Positions 32,023 to 44,720 are shown, counted from the first letter of the stretch. The stretch is 64,000 nucleotides of DNA from Yponomeuta sedellus (GCA_934045075.1 OW203738.1:4269487-4333486); one strand, 5' to 3'. The notes: generated from the sequence alone by a model not told the origin. A program made the numbers and translations.

Positions 32023-33609
32023 ACCTTAAAATATTTTTATTAACATGAATGTACATAAGATGCATCACAAAAGTAACCAAACTAGGATGACCCTGTGCTA
32101 TCTGTGGTTACTTGAAACACAAAAAAACGATTCATTATGAGCCCACTTCTGTCACTGCTAGGTAACATGGATTTTCCCCCAAATGACATCTCTCACGGCC
32201 CTTCCATTCGCATCCACCAATGTCGCTTCAATCAATCCAATCTACTCCACTGCTGGACATAGGCCGCTCCAAAGACACGCCGAAGTTCCTTCAGGGGCCC
32301 AAATATGCGCACTAAATCCTAAGCGATTCTGATCGCCTGTCTAATTCCATACTAATATGACAGCTAGACGATTGGAATAGCTCAGGATTTGAGCAGCCTA
32401 TGGGGCTGATCATGACTTAGCAATACAACTTAATAATATTTTTTTCATCCCACCATCTCGGAAAGAGTATTTTTAATCTTCATCATCTGAGTGGAAAAGC
32501 CGTTTTTATTCTCTAGATGATAAAGTAAATTGAATTTAGAACATCGTGTGCACTAAGTTTGTGAATTAAAAAAATATTACACCCAATTTAAATAACTGTA
32601 GCAACGTTACTTTAAAATTTTCTTAATTATACCTTAGTATTATTTTGTTATAATTTAAAGATTATTCTGTAATACTTACCTGTCATAATGTAGTAATTAA
32701 TACCTAAACTGAAATAAAAGTGTACCTATCTTGTGATTGTAAACGTTTTATTTTGCATTTGGTCATTTCGAAAAGTTACGTGTTGCACTCGAGTGCAAAG
32801 ATTTTTCACCTCGTGCTCTTTTGATTCCCTCGCTAACGCTCAGGATTCTAATTTTGAATCACTCGCTGCGCTCGTGATTAAATTTTAGAATCCTTCGCTT
32901 GCTCGGTCATCAAAATTGAACACGCGGTTAAAAAGCAACTTTGCACTCTTGTCAAATAACTATTTCTTTCACAATTCAGTGCCCTTTAGATAGAGCAATT
33001 TCTAATATAAAATATCCATTCACAAAGCAATTGCGCATATTGCAAAAAAAGCTTTTAAAATGATTAACTTCTTGAATTGTATTGTATGCTTAGTTCAAAT
33101 CTCCGTCAATAGCTCCCAGTGTATTCGGTGAGGGTAATGGAATGTTTTGTTGGTAAGGGCGAAAGTACCCCGAGTACCTTTGGAACAGGCCGACGACCTT
33201 TCCCTACCAGGATCATTAGTTTACGTTTAAATTTTCCACGAAAGCTGGCCGCGAAAACGATTTGCTTTGTTTGTTACCCCGCATAGGGGTAACGAAAATA
33301 AAAAATCAACTACCATGTGCGAGACGGACTCGGCAAGTGAAAGAACCGTAATTTTATTACCTTCTTCTTTGTTCCCTTTACTACTTCGTGGAGTCTAGGG
33401 CTGACAAAAGGGCTTTCCGTTTATCTCTGTTCATGGCTAGGGTTAAGATAAGATGAGAATATTCTTTATTGTACGCCAGAAAGAAACAAACAAAAAATAG
33501 TTACAAAGATACAGTACAATTGGCGGCCTTATTGCTTTGAGCAATTTCTTCCAGACAACCTGCGAAGGAGAGAGAGAACGTATCTCTTCCACGCAAAACT
33601 TTATATTTT
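32023..33609. other. Upstream/5' intron, nothing coding recognised
   Basis: 32245-32300 is a scrap of the lepidopteran CTGCTGGACATAGGCCGCTC repeat. 32790-32950 alternates CGCTCG-type motifs around an imperfect inverted repeat. No exon found. Confidence 0.4.
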
Positions 33610-33715
33610 TAGGGTTCCCTACCTCAAAAAAGAAAAACGAAACCCTTATAGAATAACTTCATTGTCCGTCCGTCCGTCCGTCTTGTAGTCAAACACTTTC
33701 GTGAGTGCTATTGCG
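33610..33715. repeat. AGGGTTCC...GTCCGTCCGTC dispersed repeat
   Basis: TTAGGGTTCCCTACCTCA, AAACCCTTATAGAATAACTT, GTCCGTCCGTCCGTC. The same family starts at 63030 (TTTAGGGTTCCGTAGTC). It is widespread in insect genomes; class uncertain. Confidence 0.55.
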
Positions 33716-34169
33716 AGTGTTAATCTCTTAATACTGATGGTAGTTGCACGCCGAAAAGCATGCCAGTAAGTAGTTTGCTTTGTTTGTGCTAGTAATCTAT
33801 CACGCCAGGTACTAGGCTTCGGTATCTCAGTGACAGGCGTGCTCGTTTCCGGCATGCCAGTTTAAAAAACAGATTCTAACCGTACCAGTGTCATAAGAGT
33901 TAATGGTCGCAAAATCGAGAAAACTTATGAAGAAATAATAAGAACCCGTATTAAATAGAACTCTTAGCTTTCCACAATCGTGAAAATGTAAAGCAGTTTG
34001 ATGTTTTATTTATACAAAAAATAAATATTTAAAAGGTTGTGAGAAAAAGCTACAATTTACTAGCGATTTTTTTTTTCGCGTGCTAGTAGCTGGCACGTAA
34101 ATCTCCCTCTCTCTTTCACGCAAAGGAAAAAAAATAACAAGAAGGCGAAAAAACTCAAAAACATAAGAA

Positions 34170-34345
34170 ACTAATCCTAAAAACCAATTTAGAGGCTAAA
34201 AATTCCACCCATGCCGGGATTCGAACCCGCGACCTCAGGCACGGACAGCCGGAGGTCGCGGGTTCTAATCCCGGCTTGGGTGGATTTTTTAGCCTCTTAA
34301 TAAGTTGTTAAAATTGTCCTTAGCACGGGTTAGTGCATTAAAAAG
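34170..34345. mobile_element. SINE C inverted pair, partial
   Basis: A minus-strand tRNA-like fragment (GGATTCGAACCCGCGACCTC) meets a plus-strand fragment (GGAGGTCGCGGGTTCTAATC) with 14 nt between. Adjoins the large palindrome. Confidence 0.65.
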
Positions 34346-34362
34346 AATATCAACTAATCCTA

Positions 34363-35985
34363 GTTAAAAACCTATTTAGAGGCTAAAAATTTCACCCATG
34401 CCGGGATTCGAACCCGCAACCTCTGGCTATCCGTACCAGCGCTCTACCAATTGAGCCAATGGGCGACTCACGGCATCAGTGAAATTTCGAACCTCTTTAC
34501 AATATTCTCTGTATTATGTACAGGCAGCGACATCTGACTTAAGCAAATTGCATTACTTACAGCCCCGACTACCTACTTTGCAGTTAGGTTTTAACATCGG
34601 AACGATATCACTGTACTCACATGATTACACTATTTTTATTTTTAATGCACTAACCCGTGCTAAGGAACAAATTTAAAAACCTATTTAGAGGCTAAAAATT
34701 TCACCCATGCCGGGATTCGAACCCGCAACCTCTGGCTATCCGTACCAGCGCTCTACCAATTGAGCCAATGGGCGACTCACGGCATCAGTGAAATTTCGAA
34801 CCTCTTTACAATATTCTCTGTATTATGTACAGGCAGCGACATCTGACTTAAGCAAATTGCATTACTTACAGCCCCGACTACCTACTTTGCAGTTAGGTTT
34901 TAACATCGGAACGATATCACTGTACTCACATGATTACACTATTTTTATTTTTAATGCACTAACCCGTGCTAAGGAACAAATTTAAAAACCTATTTAGAGG
35001 CTAAAAATTTCACCCATGCCGGGATTCGAACCCGCAACCTCTGGCTATCCGTACCAGCGCTCTACCAATTGAGCCAATGGGCGACTCACGGCATCAGTGA
35101 AATTTCGAACCTCTTTACAATATTCTCTGTATTATGTACAGGCAGCGACATCTGACTTAAGCAAATTGCATAATACAGAGAATATTGTAAAGAGGTTCGA
35201 AATTTCACTGATGCCGTGAGTCGCCCATTGGCTCAATTGGTAGAGCGCTGGTACGGATAGCCAGAGGTTGCGGGTTCGAATCCCGGCATGGGTGAAATTT
35301 TTAGCCTCTAAATAGGTTTTTAAATTTGTTCCTTAGCACGGGTTAGTGCATTAAAAATAAAAATAGTGTAATCATGTGAGTACAGTGATATCGTTCCGAT
35401 GTTAAAACCTAACTGCAAAGTAGGTAGTCGGGGCTGTAAGTAATGCAATTTGCTTAAGTCAGATGTCGCTGCCTGTACATAATACAGAGAATATTGTAAA
35501 GAGGTTCGAAATTTCACTGATGCCGTGAGTCGCCCATTGGCTCAATTGGAGCGCTGGTACGGATAGCCAGAGGTTGCGGGTTCGAATCCCGGCATGGGTG
35601 AAATTTTTAGCCTCTAAATAGGTTTTTAAATTTGTTCCTTAGCACGGGTTAGTGCATTAAAAATAAAAATAGTGTAATCATGTGAGTACAGTGATATCGT
35701 TCCGATGTTAAAACCTAACTGCAAAGTAGGTAGTCGGGGCTGTAAGTAATGCAATTTGCTTAAGTCAGATGTCGCTGCCTGTACATAATACAGAGAATAT
35801 TGTAAAGAGGTTCGAAATTTCACTGATGCCGTGAGTCGCCCATTGGCTCAATTGGTAGAGCGCTGGTACGGATAGCCAGAGGTTGCGGGTTCGAATCCCG
35901 GCATGGGTGAAATTTTTAGCCTCTAAATAGGTTTTTAAATTTGTTCCTTAGCACGGGTTAGTGCATTAAAAATAAAAATAGTGTA
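34363..35985. mobile_element. Near-perfect palindrome of six SINE C units
   Basis: Three tandem minus-strand units (309-bp period) then three plus-strand units. The mirror centre is at about 35152 with a 36-nt loop (35135-35170). Arms are about 770 bp. The only break I found is a 3-base gap in the second plus copy (CAATTGGAGCG for CAATTGGTAGAGCG). Four identical 65-residue frames arise from the repeat and are not genes. Confidence 0.9.
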
Positions 35986-36609
35986 TTCCTAGTTATTTCT
36001 TCATAATAATTATACCTACATTTTTAATTATTAATATTATCAACTCGCAGGGCACTGGCAAGATACGAAACGGGTCTAGAAACTGTCATCCCTGGCACGT
36101 GTATCGCGGCCATTATCAGCCAATAGGAATCATAAACTGTTTTGATAGTTTATCTGTAGCTGGTAAAGTCATCGTCAGACACCTGATACCCAGCGATAAG
36201 ATTGTGTATGTTTGATAAGTTTGTTAGTTTCACGATTACAATACGAAAGGAAAATAAGCAATTCCACGTTACTTTTTAGTGCCATTTTGTACGAATTTTG
36301 CAACATTTACACGCAGGTCTACAGATATATTGTTCTTATTTATGATGCAATTATTTCATTATATGTATTTATTTTTATCGTCTGCTAGCTACACTTTACC
36401 TAACTTTTTACTAACACTTAACTGCATTAGAGTGTGGGAATGTTTCTTCCACGTCGTCGGTCGGATTGCACAAACGGGTTATCTCTACGTACTGGGTTAT
36501 TTCCAGAATCGCTCTGTTAGGTTCATGGCCTCATTTTCCCAATTTTGCGGACATAAGTAAAGTCGCCGCGCAGTGTCTAATATAAAAACTGCAGTAGGTG
36601 AATGCCGCG
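35986..36609. other. Nothing recognised
   Basis: AT-rich; a plus-strand frame at 36279-36560 has no recognisable motif. Confidence 0.4.
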
Positions 36610-36800
36610 AGTAGTCGAGCCCTAACTCACAAACCTAGCCCTGGCTACCTAAGTGATATTAAACGTTCACGAAGGTTAAGCAACATAGGGCGCGTTCAGT
36701 TCATCGATGGGTGACCGTCTATGAGCCTGTACTCATCCACTGCTGGTCATAGGCCTCCCCAAGGCACGCTATTCCCCTCAGTAATCAGCTATCCTCCTCC
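36610..36800. repeat. R1 variant fragment (minus) and lepidopteran dispersed repeat
   Basis: 36610-36722 matches the variant R1 end of 23880-23975 inverted. 36722-36800 is CCTGTACTCATCCACTGCTG, GGTCATAGGCCTCCCCAAGG, a widespread lepidopteran repeat. Confidence 0.55.
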
Positions 36801-36904
36801 AGCCACTGCCAGCGATTTGTCTCAGACCGTCAGTCCAGCGATCCGGTTGGCGTCCCACACCGCGTTTTCCAGTTCCTGGCCTCAACTCGAAAACCTTTGA
36901 ACGG

Positions 36905-37805
36905 ATTAGTCGATGAATGCCATATTCTGGAAATGACACACTAGCCTAAAAACGACAAATTCTATAAATGACAAATTCTGAAAACGCCACATTTTGTTAA
37001 CGACTTATTCTGCAAAAGACAGATTCTGGAAACGACATAATCTAATATTGACATATTCTACAAATGCCGTTTTTGATAAGAAAATACAAAAATCTTTAGA
37101 CATTAATTTCACAAAATTAACAGTGATTCAATCAGACATGTATTGTGAACTGTATGTATTTATTTCTTCTATTTTTGCTTTGACTTTCGAAATAAGTATT
37201 TTTAATTTTTATGTCAAAATGCTTGGCTTCTTTAAACATTTTGTTAAGTAATAAAGATTAGGCCTCTTGGGAATCAGTACATTTATTCGATGATGTCAAC
37301 CTTCGAGACTATTGGTCGTACGGTGATGTTGGTCGGCACAACTCAATAAACCTGGACTCATCCCGGGGTACCACTGTTTTTCTGTTATAAAACCAGCCAT
37401 ATTATTAATGACGTCAATCATCGAGAAATTGTAAAAAATGTAATAAACGAGTAAATATCCGTGTAAAATCAGTTTTTAATAAGAAATATTGACTTTATGA
37501 AGCATTTATTAATAATTGAAGTCATTAAATTTTTTTATTTATTTTCTCGAAAAAAAAATTGACAAAAAAACATTTCTTTTATTATCTTATGAAACACGAA
37601 ATAAAATTATTTGAAGCATTGAATGACGTATTATTTTAGCACAATACAAGCTTGACCCTTCATTTCAGGATAATGTGGCATTTGTAGAATATGTCAATAA
37701 TAGATTATGTCATTTCCAGAATCTGTCTTTTGCAGAATAAGTCATTAACAAAATATGGCGTTTTCAGAATTTGTCATTTCCAGAATATGGCATTCATCGA
37801 CTAAT
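36905..37805. mobile_element. Foldback element with long repetitive inverted termini
   Basis: Ends GATTAGTCGATGAATGCCAT / ATGGCATTCATCGACTAATC. The inverted arms (about 36905-37065 and 37672-37805) are themselves made of 14-18-bp iterations of the type AAATGACATATTCTGG. The interior is AT-rich and non-coding. The right end abuts the ACAT microsatellite. Confidence 0.75.
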
Positions 37806-38141
37806 CATACATACATGCATACATGCATACATGCATACATGCATACATGCATACATGCATGCATGCATACATACATACATACATACATACATACATACAT
37901 ACATACATACATACATACATACATACATACATACATACATACATACATACATACATACATACATACATACATACATACATACATACATACATACATACAT
38001 ACATACATACATACATACATACATACATACATACATACATACATACATACATACATACATACATACATACATACATACATACATACATACATACATACAT
38101 ACATACATACATACATACATACATACATACATACATACATA
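37806..38141. repeat. (ACAT)n microsatellite, about 335 bp
   Basis: Starts with ACATGCATACATGC variants and continues as a nearly pure ACAT array. It gives long meaningless frames (HTYIHTYI and VCMYVCMY) on both strands. Confidence 0.97.
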
Positions 38142-38240
38142 ACCTCACGCCTGTATCCCAGAGGGGTAAGCAGAGGTCCGAGTTTGCCACATGCCACAAA
38201 CCTCTATCCATCAACATTCATTAGTCGGTGCAAGCACGCA
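38142..38240. repeat. R4 dispersed repeat fragment
   Basis: CACGCCTGTATCCCAGAGGG, AAGCAGAGGTCCGAG, TGCAAGCACGCACATTTTCT. A family often found in lepidopteran genomes. Confidence 0.5.
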
Positions 38241-38851
38241 CATTTTCTACACCTATCTAATAATATCAGCAATGTAAAAATACCAAATAGATTTTCAAGT
38301 AATGAAAGCGTCTATTAAAATTGTATGCACATTGTCGACCGTTTCTGATGTTTGCTGACCACGTGTTGCTGCATAATAATGATTCAGCTAACCAAAATAT
38401 TTTTTGGCTGATCGAACGTTTTTACAGTTATTTTTAATATACATTTAAGGCTAGATTATCCGAGAGCACCAGTATGTTCTGAGGCCCGATTTTCGGACTT
38501 GCCCATTTTTATTGCATAAACCGAAAGACTTTATAATTTTGAATAATAATTTTAATAATTTGGAACACCCGAGTGACAAATGTATTTAATTAAGAAATAT
38601 TATTTTTTCTGTGAAACCGAAACAAAAACCTTTAATAATACATTTTACTCCGTAATATCATTCATAATAAAAAAAATACATTGTAAAAAATTACATTACT
38701 TTTTAATGTTCTATCCGTCGGTCATTATTTTTATGGTTTTGTTTAAGATTACTACATCAAAATAAATCGCGAACGTGAGTCTAAGTTATGACTAAATGTA
38801 GTTTTATTTCAGCTCTACTGATTTCTGAGTATTAAAAAATATACAAGGATC

Positions 38852-38975
38852 ATATACCACTAGCGGTAGTCACGGGACTGTCGCCCATCCTGCACATGAC
38901 CGTGCCTGTTATTGCTTAAATCAAGTGATTGGTTCCAATCACTCGGTAAGACTAGGCCACGAGCGCCTTAGTAGG
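38852..38975 (-). repeat. R1 repeat, end fragment
   Basis: CCACTAGCGGTAGTCACGGG, CCTGTTATTGCTTAAATCAA, AGGCCACGAGCGCC. Only the head third of R1. Confidence 0.6.
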
Positions 38976-40194
38976 ACATTAATATAATAGATATAGTAGC
39001 ACATTAATATTTGTGTACGTGGCAAGTTAACTCTTTAGCGAACACTGTTCAGTCATGACCATTTTCCAGAAGGATTTTCGGGACCAATTAATTTACTTCG
39101 AAAATTAATTCCCGCCGGTGACGTCGCAAATCTCTTGGCGTCAGGCAACAACGGTCGTAGAGACCGATTGAATTAATTATTACGCCGACATCGGAGAGGC
39201 TCGGACAAATTGAACACAATTGATGTACGATACGACTACGCGGAATGTTCTGGTGTAGGTTGTATTGCATGGGGTAGCAATTGAGATTAACAAGCTATGA
39301 ACTCTAGAATTGGCGTATTGACCGTGGCAAAGTTATTGGCTACCTCGTAGGGCAAGGGGTTAACACGCTAAATTACAAAAAAAATACTGAATTATAAATC
39401 AATCTACAACCCGACTCTGAGCATTAACTATTAACCAGGCGGGACTAACTAAGTTACATTGTTGAATTTGGGTCCCGCCTGCTCAGTGGTTACTGCTCCG
39501 CAGTCGATTAATTTTTAATTTAGTTTTTTATTTACTCTTTTTAATGATTTTAAATTTTTTGGCATCATTTTTGTTGATTTTACAAACCTTACGTCACTCG
39601 CTCAATCACGACGAATCGATTGAGGTCTAATTCATCAGATTGAATAAGAACTTATTTATGAAGGAACATAGAATCATACGAGCTAAACACATTACCCTCC
39701 TCTTGGCGTCCGCCGCAGTTGGGTGGAAAACAGAGGTCGCGGGTTCTATTCCCGCTGGAATAAGCTGTATTTGACGTTTTCTTGCATGCGTATTTCCATG
39801 TCAGTAATGTTCTTGGCTGATGACCATAGCACTGAATTTAAAACAAGATATTGTGTAGCGGAAAGGTATTTATTATTCACCAAGCTATTTATATTATTCG
39901 CAACTAACTGCTGTTTACTAGGCCAATTTGGGTGGGATTATACTCTACCTCAGTTACTATCATTTACCAGAAAACTTAATGACCATACAGAAGAAGCCTT
40001 ACTCATGTAGGAGAAAATGTACTCTTATACCATGTAGTTAAAAATTAAAATATATAAAATGTATGTATTTTCAAGATTATTAATTTAGCAAACAATTTGT
40101 TTTTAAGTTCATAAATTACAAATAGTTTGAAAAACCCTTTTTTTACATTAAAATTTACACCGTTCAGTAATTACGTGAAGATTTTACAATTTTT
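38976..40194. other. Nothing coding recognised
   Basis: 39455-39540 shares a motif with 11745-11860. 39735-39760 (GAGGTCGCGGGTTCTATTCC) is a B-box scrap of a SINE. No gene. Confidence 0.4.
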
Positions 40195-40256
40195 ATTCTC
40201 GGTCATATATTCCTAAGTAGTAGTAGGTACATACTTAGGAATATATGGCCGAGAAT
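40195..40256. repeat. 25-bp inverted repeat
   Basis: 40195-40219 and 40232-40256 are complementary with one mismatch (TATATTCCTAAGTA / TACTTAGGAATATA), loop 12 nt. Confidence 0.75.
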
Positions 40257-41199
40257 ATATACACAAAATAACATACAAAAAGTTAATCATAGTTAACTAG
40301 ACATGCACCAACCGCTCAAGGCTTAAGGTGAACTTCATAATTAAATAAGGATTAAGGCCGGGTTCTTCAAGCGCACGCCTTCGTATTTCACTTTTTTTGC
40401 TGCGCGAGCGATTAGCTAGATGAAAAATAAGTAGTTTTAAAATCACAGATATACACATCTAATTAAAACAATTTTGACAAAACACCGGTTTTAGGGGTGC
40501 GCTCGGAGAACCCAGCCTTAATATTATTAAAATAAATCTCAGGTCAACGTATCAAAACATTCAACTGAAGTGACAAAGAAACAAAGAAGGAGACAAAAAA
40601 CCTTGCCTGAAAACCGCAAGCAAGGACAGTCAGTAGCAAAGTCGTAATGCACTCATAATGAAGCTTCCGAAGTACACTAATGTATGCTCTGACATCACCA
40701 CCTCAAATCCTGTAAACGCTCGCTGAAAACTAGGCTTTTGGACTAGCGAAAATATAGCTCAAATTGCCCTGTCTAACTTTACCGCATTGAGAAAAGAATT
40801 CCTTTCTAGAAAATTAGGCTTTCAATACTCTTCATTAAGGTTAAGATTGCCATGAAGGTATCGTCAGGCTGTAAATATTCTTTAGGCTGTTATTCTCAAT
40901 GAAAAATACTCCTTCTTTAAGTTGAAAGTAGGTTGTGATTGCCTTGCATGTGTCGGTTCCTATAGGTTGGGTATTGACCGCGATGCTGGCAAACCGCCCA
41001 AGTTGTGATGAAGGGAATACGCAGATCATAATAGGTGTAGACAAATTGGGTGTTATCTTTAATCACCTATAGGAGTGGCTCGTGTCGTTTCAAGCTGTAA
41101 CGGTGCAAACCTCTTTACATCATTTTTATTTTCTTTTCTATCATTTTCAAATATTTAAATTATGTCAAACATTTTTCGATTTCCCTCATTTTTCATCAT
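40257..41199. other. Nothing recognised
   Basis: AT-rich sequence without supported features. Confidence 0.4.
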
Positions 41200-41360
41200 T
41201 ACTACTTTACCCTTCGACCAGATCTGCTTATCCGTTTTTATTCAGTTTTCTGTTTTATTAAAATATTACTACATGTCTACAAATAAAGCCACAATTGAAG
41301 TCGTTCCAGTGTTTATTATTATTATAAAAGATATACAACGTTCCATTGGCGCCCAACGTT
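41200..41360 (+). mobile_element. Possible LTR 3' end with primer-binding site
   Basis: An AATAAA at 41283, a T-rich stretch, then ACAACGTTCCA followed by TTGGCGCCCAACGTT (41345-41360). TGGCGCCCAACG is a typical insect LTR-retrotransposon primer-binding start. No gag/pol downstream and no second LTR seen, so at best a remnant. Confidence 0.3.
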
Positions 41361-41662
41361 AATAAAGAAGCCCAGCAACACCCCACGGCTTGATATCCGA
41401 GACGGCACTTCACACCCACCAAGAATACGAGTACTATTCAACATTGGCAGGCGGAAAATTTAAACTTTGTTTTAGTATTTCACAGTTTTGTGTAAAACAG
41501 TTTTTTTTTTTATTTCATTGTTGTAAACAATTGAAAACAAAAAGTCAGCTTCATTTGCTGACGGGCTAGCCTGCGTGTCACAAAACTACAATTCTTAGTT
41601 TATAATGACAATATTATGTACATTGTTAACTAATCCTTACTATCATAGCCTCCCTCTTATAG

Positions 41663-41665
41663 AGT

Positions 41666-41722
<57 letters not shown>
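41663..41722. repeat. (CT)n microsatellite
   Basis: About 60 bp of TC dinucleotides with one CCTC interruption. It is followed by GGCCTGTGCCCTTCGATGGG, a scrap of a lepidopteran LINE-like 3' tail. Confidence 0.95.
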
Positions 41723-41723
<1 letters not shown>

Positions 41724-41769
41724 GAGAAGGCCTGTGCCCTTCGATGGGATGTTTATAGGCTGCTAACAA

Positions 41770-42294
41770 TAGGAAGAGAATACCTTCAGCATTTTACCGT
41801 GTTAATAATAAAGTTCGCAAACATAAACACGATGGTGTTTTCACAAACAAGAAACCTCGATAGTATTAATGAAATATTTGAATAGACCTGCCATCTATCT
41901 ATTTGAATAGACCTGGCATCTGTCTCTCGTTTCATAACGCGAGCGACTATGAAATGTCGGTAATGCCTTTTGTGGATTTGATATAGCAATTCTCAAGTCC
42001 ATTGTGATGGTAAGGTCTGTCTTTCAAAGTCAATAGATAAGCTAAGATAAGAATATTCTTTATTGTTATTACCGGAAAAATAGATAATAGATCAGCCCGT
42101 TCTCTTCCACGGCCTCGCACAGGGCACGCCACTTATTTATGTTCCCGGCCATCCTCATCCAGCCGCTGCCAGCTATTTGCCGCAGGTCGTAGATCTATAC
42201 AGCGAGCCGGTAGACATAGGTTGCGTTAATCAGTTCCCCGGAGCCGATTCTCGCCCATGCGAATTGAAAGCGTGGACGCAAAATATTCTAAGGC
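41770..42294. other. Nothing coding recognised
   Basis: A 25-bp direct repeat (TTTGAATAGACCTGCCATCT / GGCATCT) at 41876-41922. 42130-42240 resembles the CAGCCGCTGCCAG repeat also at 36795. No gene. Confidence 0.4.
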
Positions 42295-42690
42295 TTATAC
42301 ATTTATACTATTTTTATTTTTAATGCACTAACCCGTGCTAAGGACAATTTTAAAAACCTATTTAAAGGCTAAAAATTCCACCCATGCCGGGATTCGAACC
42401 CGCGACCTCTGGCTATCCATGCCAGCGCTCTATCCAACTGAGCTAATGGGCGACTCACCGGCATCAGTGAAATTTGGAACCTCTTTACACTATTCTCTGT
42501 ATTACGTACAGACAACGACATCTGGCTGAAGTAGATTGCATCACTTACAGCCCCGACTACCTACTTTGCAGTTAGGTTTTTACATCGAAATGATATCGCT
42601 GTACCCACACGATTACACTATTTTTATTTTTAATGCACTAACCCGTGCTAAGGACAATTTTAAAAACCTATTTATTTTTAGCCTCTAAAT
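42295..42690 (-). mobile_element. tRNA-derived SINE, family C
   Basis: Full minus-strand unit: tail AATGCACTAACCCGTGC, B-box GGGATTCGAACCC, leader through GCAGTTAGGTTTTTACATCG, then a second tail fragment. Confidence 0.8.
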
Positions 42691-43485
42691 AGGTGCTTAT
42701 ACATTTGTCACATAAAAAGAAGACACTCGTAACTCTTAGAAATTTATATTCTCATTCGAATTCAATCTAGAATGGTGTAATGCAGATTGGCGTAATGGCA
42801 GAATACAGATTTTGGCTGTCGCTTAACTTTTTATGTAGAATTCAAGCCCTAAGCCTTAGAGTCTTATACCAATTATTTGCTAATGAAGTGAGATTGGCTC
42901 CCTGGTCTCCATTCGATCTTTTTACCTATAGCCTCAATGTGCGTAAATTACTTGATAAATAATCATTACAATTAGATCCATAGAAAAATTATATTCTAAT
43001 TCACCAATCCAATTAACTTTGCCAACAACATTTATTATCCTTCATTATGAACTCGTATAAGACATATTTTTTTTTAGTAAACCTGAGAATTACCTACCAT
43101 AATAAAAAATATGATACGATGGTGAATATGTGATTGCTCTTAAGTGCTTAGATTAAATTAATCGGCTGTTAAAAACTGTGAACTCTGATCGGTCCACAGA
43201 AGGGTGACGCGACGGTATAGGTAGGTACAAAATATTATTACGAAGGTCTTTGACCTGTAATGGGTGTTTTGTAAATCAATAAACTCAACATTCTGCCTCA
43301 TTTACAAAAACCCGACTCCTTTAAGACTCCCCAAAGGCAGTGGAAATAATCCGTGGTTACGTCTTTCCTTCCACAACAGACTATTTAAACTACCTGAGGA
43401 GTGTTTTAACGAATGGCGTTTGCGTAAATAGAATAAAAATTGTGGTATGTAACAGACGCGGTGGTATCGGAACGAAAGAATACCA
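42691..43485. other. Nothing recognised
   Basis: AT-rich, no feature supported. Confidence 0.4.
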
Positions 43486-44405
43486 GAGTGCTTAGTGCGA
43501 GTTTTTTAACTACTCGATCGCGTTAACGTAAACTCATATTTCTATGGCATCGAGGAAGCGCCACCTAGCGACAAGTAAGGAAATTAAAATTTCTGAGTGC
43601 GAGTTGTAATGGTTTACGTTGAGAAGTTAACACGTTAACCAGCCAAAACACGAATAAACGCGAGTGCGAGTTGTACTGTGACAGCGTTTTGCCAGTTCGA
43701 ACGGTTAGTAACTTACTAATACTCACTACTCATTGCTCGATTAACGCGGTAGTAAAGTTATTCGATTGGATCTGTCAAACTCGCACTAAGCACTCAGAGT
43801 GCTTAGTACGAGTTTTTTAACTACTCGATCGCGTTAACGTAAACTCATATTTCTATGGCATCGAGGAAGCGCCACCTAGCGACAAGTATGGAAATTAAAA
43901 TTGCTGAGTGCGAGTTGTAATGGTTTCCGTTGAGAAATGAACACGTTTACCAGCCAAAACACGAATAAACGCGAGTGCGAGTTATACTGTGACAGCGTTT
44001 TGCCAGTTCGAACGGTTAACTTACTCATACTCACTACTCAATGCTCGATTAACGCGTTAGTAAAGTTATTCGATTGGATCTTTCAAACTCACACTAAGCA
44101 CTCAGAATGCTTAGTGCGAGTTTTTTAACTACTCGACCGCGTTAACGTAAACTCATATTTCTATGGCATCGAGGAAGCGCCACCTAGCGACAAGTATGGA
44201 AATTAAAATTGCTGAGTGCGAGTTGTAATGGTTTACGTTGAGAAGTGAACACGTTTACCAGCCAAAACACGAATAAACGCGAGTGCGAGTTGTACTGTGA
44301 CAGCGCTTTGCCAGTTCTAACGGTTAACTTACTAATACTCACTACTCAATGCTCGATTAACGCGGTAGTAAAGTTATTCGATTCGATCTGTGAAACTAAG
44401 CACTC
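43486..44405. mobile_element. Head-to-tail trimer of MITE M1
   Basis: Three M1 units: 43486-43795, 43797-44103 and 44105-44405, each starting GAGTGCTTAG (GAATGCTTAG in the third) and ending near AAGCACTC. Single bases separate them. The same element is solo at 1121-1427. Confidence 0.85.
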
Positions 44406-44589
44406 AGGGAGTCAATTCTCACTTCATTAGCAAACAATTTGTATACGACTCCGAGGCTTACGACTTGGAATTCTACGTAAAAAATCGAGCGACAGCCAAA
44501 ATCCCTTACCGTGAACGCCATGCTACATTGAATTCGAATGAGAAAATAAATGTCTAATGACTCTGTCGAGTTGTCTTATCTTATCTTCC

Positions 44590-44720
44590 AAATTTCACTG
44601 ATGCCGGTGAGGCGCCCGTTAGCTCAGTTGGAAAGAGCGCTGGCACGTATAGCCAGAGGTCGCGGTTTCGAATCCTGGCATGGGTGGAACTTTTAGCATC
44701 TAAATAGGTTTTTTAAAATT
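44590..44720 (+). mobile_element. tRNA-derived SINE, family C, truncated
   Basis: TTTCACTGATGCCGGTGAGG, TTAGCTCAGTTGGAAAGAGC, GGTTTCGAATCCTGG, TTTTAGCATCTAAATAGG. Several B-box changes, so an older copy. Confidence 0.75.

Noticed and set aside
33885..33893. WYG-coding triplet on the minus strand as the missing NPC1 first exon
   Set aside because: The frame hits a stop directly after WYG and has no cysteines around it.
34479..35823. Four identical 65-residue proteins
   Set aside because: They fall in the SINE C leader/tail and are identical only because the repeat units are. No coding features.
37755..38318. Long plus and minus reading frames of about 110-190 residues
   Set aside because: They are translations of the ACAT microsatellite (HTYI and CMYV repeats).
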